Assembly: GCA_965649105.1 (NCBI GenBank)
Contig: CBFGJP010000062.1
Location: 1-15,247, forward strand
Direction: 5' to 3'
Length of the DNA: 15,247 nucleotides
Origin: JAOAFX01 sp965649105
Lineage (GTDB): Bacteria > Hydrothermota > Tepidihabitantia > SM23-42 > JAOAFX01
A model generated the notes under the pieces. The model did no database searches, was not told the origin of the DNA, and was given only the letters and a program-made list of their open reading frames with translations. Of the stretch, positions 14,619 to 15,247 are shown piece by piece (the first letter of the stretch is position 1; each line of letters begins with the position of its first letter). The position numbers and the translations under genes are program-made.

Positions 14619-14985
14619 AAATGTATTAAAGTTGTAGTGACAGACCTTAAAATTGAATTCGGCAAGGACTGTTTATGAATTATTGCCCATGAATATCAAG
14701 ATCCAGATGTACTGTCGAATCCAATAGCATTCAGCGTTGGAATCATAGATAAAGACAACATGGCCTATTATCCAAGAGAGCTGATCTACGAGGAGCAAAA
14801 GAATTAAGTTCTATACCGGGATGGCAGGGATCAACGACGGATGTATGGTAAATTTCGACGATAGTCCTTTTGAGGCAACTTTGAGCTTATGCTACAGGGA
14901 TAAAAGACAAGATGGTGGTATCATCCAGGAAGAATTTGATTTGAATTTAATTGGGGTGGATATTATGTCTGCATTATTTTTTTAA
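14619..14985 (+). pseudogene. Unrecognised eroded coding sequence with an internal stop and a frame change
   Basis: One frame reads VVVTDLKIEFGKDCL, a TGA at 14676, then IIAHEYQDPDVLSNPIAFSV, GIIDKDNMAYYPRELIYEEQ and a stop at 14805-14807. The adjacent frame then reads KFYTGMAGINDGCMVNFDD, SPFEATLSLCYRDKRQDG and GIIQEEFDLNLIGVDIMSAL to a stop at 14983-14985. The amino-acid make-up looks like genuine protein in both, which suggests one gene broken by a stop and a shift. ATG 14821 could start a 54-residue peptide by itself. I do not recognise the family. Confidence 0.35.
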
Positions 14986-15010
14986 CATCAAAGATTTTGT
15001 AAATAAAATT

Positions 15011-15090
15011 ATAGCACGGGCATTAAAGATTCAATTTCCCAATGCGTTGTGTCATGTTACCTGTCAATTTAGGGCAGGTGGAAAGATGTT
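15011..15090 (+). pseudogene. N-terminal relic of a REP-associated tyrosine (IS200-like) transposase
   Basis: The frame reads IARALKIQFPNALCHVTCQF followed by RAGGKM. This matches the signature start of RAYT/Y1 transposases, M-x-R-x-L-[RK]-I-x-[FY]-P-x-A-[LV]-Y-H-V-T. The initiating Met is ATA here, the conserved Tyr is Cys, and the match fades after about 25 residues; the HxH motif and catalytic Tyr region are absent. It is a dead fragment. I saw no REP-type repeats around it. Confidence 0.6.
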
Positions 15091-15190
15091 GATTTTTATA
15101 TTTTATATCCAAAAACTGTGCCGGAAATTTTTTGGGGAATGTCGCTTTACCCCTGCTATAAAAGGTTTGTCAATATGTTAAATTTCTCTC

Positions 15191-15218
15191 TTTACAACCC
15201 CCTATTTTTAGTTACAAT
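15191..15218 (+). promoter_or_regulatory. Possible promoter reading off the right edge
   Basis: TTTACA (15191-15196), a 16-nt spacer and TACAAT (15213-15218) repeat the geometry of the other promoters, with one mismatch in each box. It would drive a gene beyond the window. Confidence 0.4.
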
Positions 15219-15247
15219 TATTCTGTCCGAATCATACCTAACGGTTA

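Larger units (their letters stand above)
14533..15247. other. Gene-poor tail after carB, mostly decayed sequence
   Basis: This stretch of 715 bases holds no intact gene that I can support. It contains a broken unrecognised frame (14619-14985), a transposase relic (15011-15090) and a likely outward promoter near the right edge. A frame running from 15073 off the right edge stays open (it includes PKTVPEIFWGMSLYPCYK), but it has no clear start and I could not assign it. No hairpin terminator for carAB was found here. Confidence 0.6.

Noticed and set aside
14951..15181. 76-codon frame as an intact gene
   Set aside because: It starts at a TTG without support; only the patch at 15011-15090 resembles a protein family, and the remainder does not.
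1..15247. tRNA, rRNA, CRISPR array, att site or replication origin
   Set aside because: No T-loop motif with acceptor stem, no regularly spaced direct repeats outside coding repeats, and no flanking repeats of an element were seen by eye.

Overview
The window is AT-rich bacterial DNA carrying seven complete protein genes of ordinary length, one gene cut by the left edge, one small chaperone-like gene and several gene relics. Two secreted repeat proteins end in C-terminal modules of the kind found on surface or secreted proteins (a YPNP-type sorting domain and a FlgD-like Ig domain). Together with the LVIVD and GRNDG-type propeller repeats, this suggests an uncultured Gram-negative lineage such as candidate division WOR-3 or a relative in the FCB/Cloacimonadota neighbourhood. 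That placement is inferred from protein style; no marker gene is present.

Layout. 1-1155 (-): N-terminal 385 residues of a family 5 peptide/solute-binding protein. 1315-1566 (-): a minimal Hsp20 protein. 1570-1892: relic of a DUF4139-type protein C-terminus interrupted by an A15 tract, a 17-codon mini-ORF with a strong ribosome site, and a promoter. 1899-5387 (+): a two-gene operon of secreted beta-propeller-like proteins with 14 LVIVD repeats and 7 GRNDG repeats. 5547-6548 and 6693-7391 (+): a UDP-glucuronate 4-epimerase-like enzyme and a polyprenyl-phosphate sugar-phosphate transferase, probably for surface polysaccharide. 7477-9120 (+): a beta-rich, carboxypeptidase-regulatory/PEGA-like and TPR protein, ended by a perfect terminator. 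9271-10191 (+): an unrecognised soluble protein. 10245-14532 (+): carA and carB, which overlap. 14533-15247: decayed DNA with an unrecognised broken frame and a patch of REP-associated (IS200-like) transposase N-terminus.

Regulation is unusually readable. Seven promoters match TTGAC[A/T] - 16 nt - TATAAT-like, all with exactly 16 nt between boxes, and an eighth weaker one sits near the right edge. They give separate transcription starts to almost every gene. Those for carA and the solute-binding protein lie so close to the ATG that the mRNAs should be leaderless or nearly so. Several genes have a short upstream frame that overlaps or abuts the start codon.

The observations most worth following are a textbook intrinsic terminator inside the carA coding sequence (10474-10506); a promoter whose transcript would begin directly with a terminator hairpin ahead of the sugar transferase (6563-6639); and a leader frame at 7445-7483 that a -1 shift would fuse to the next gene, giving it a basic signal-peptide N-region. 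I did not find a clear new defence or mobile system.
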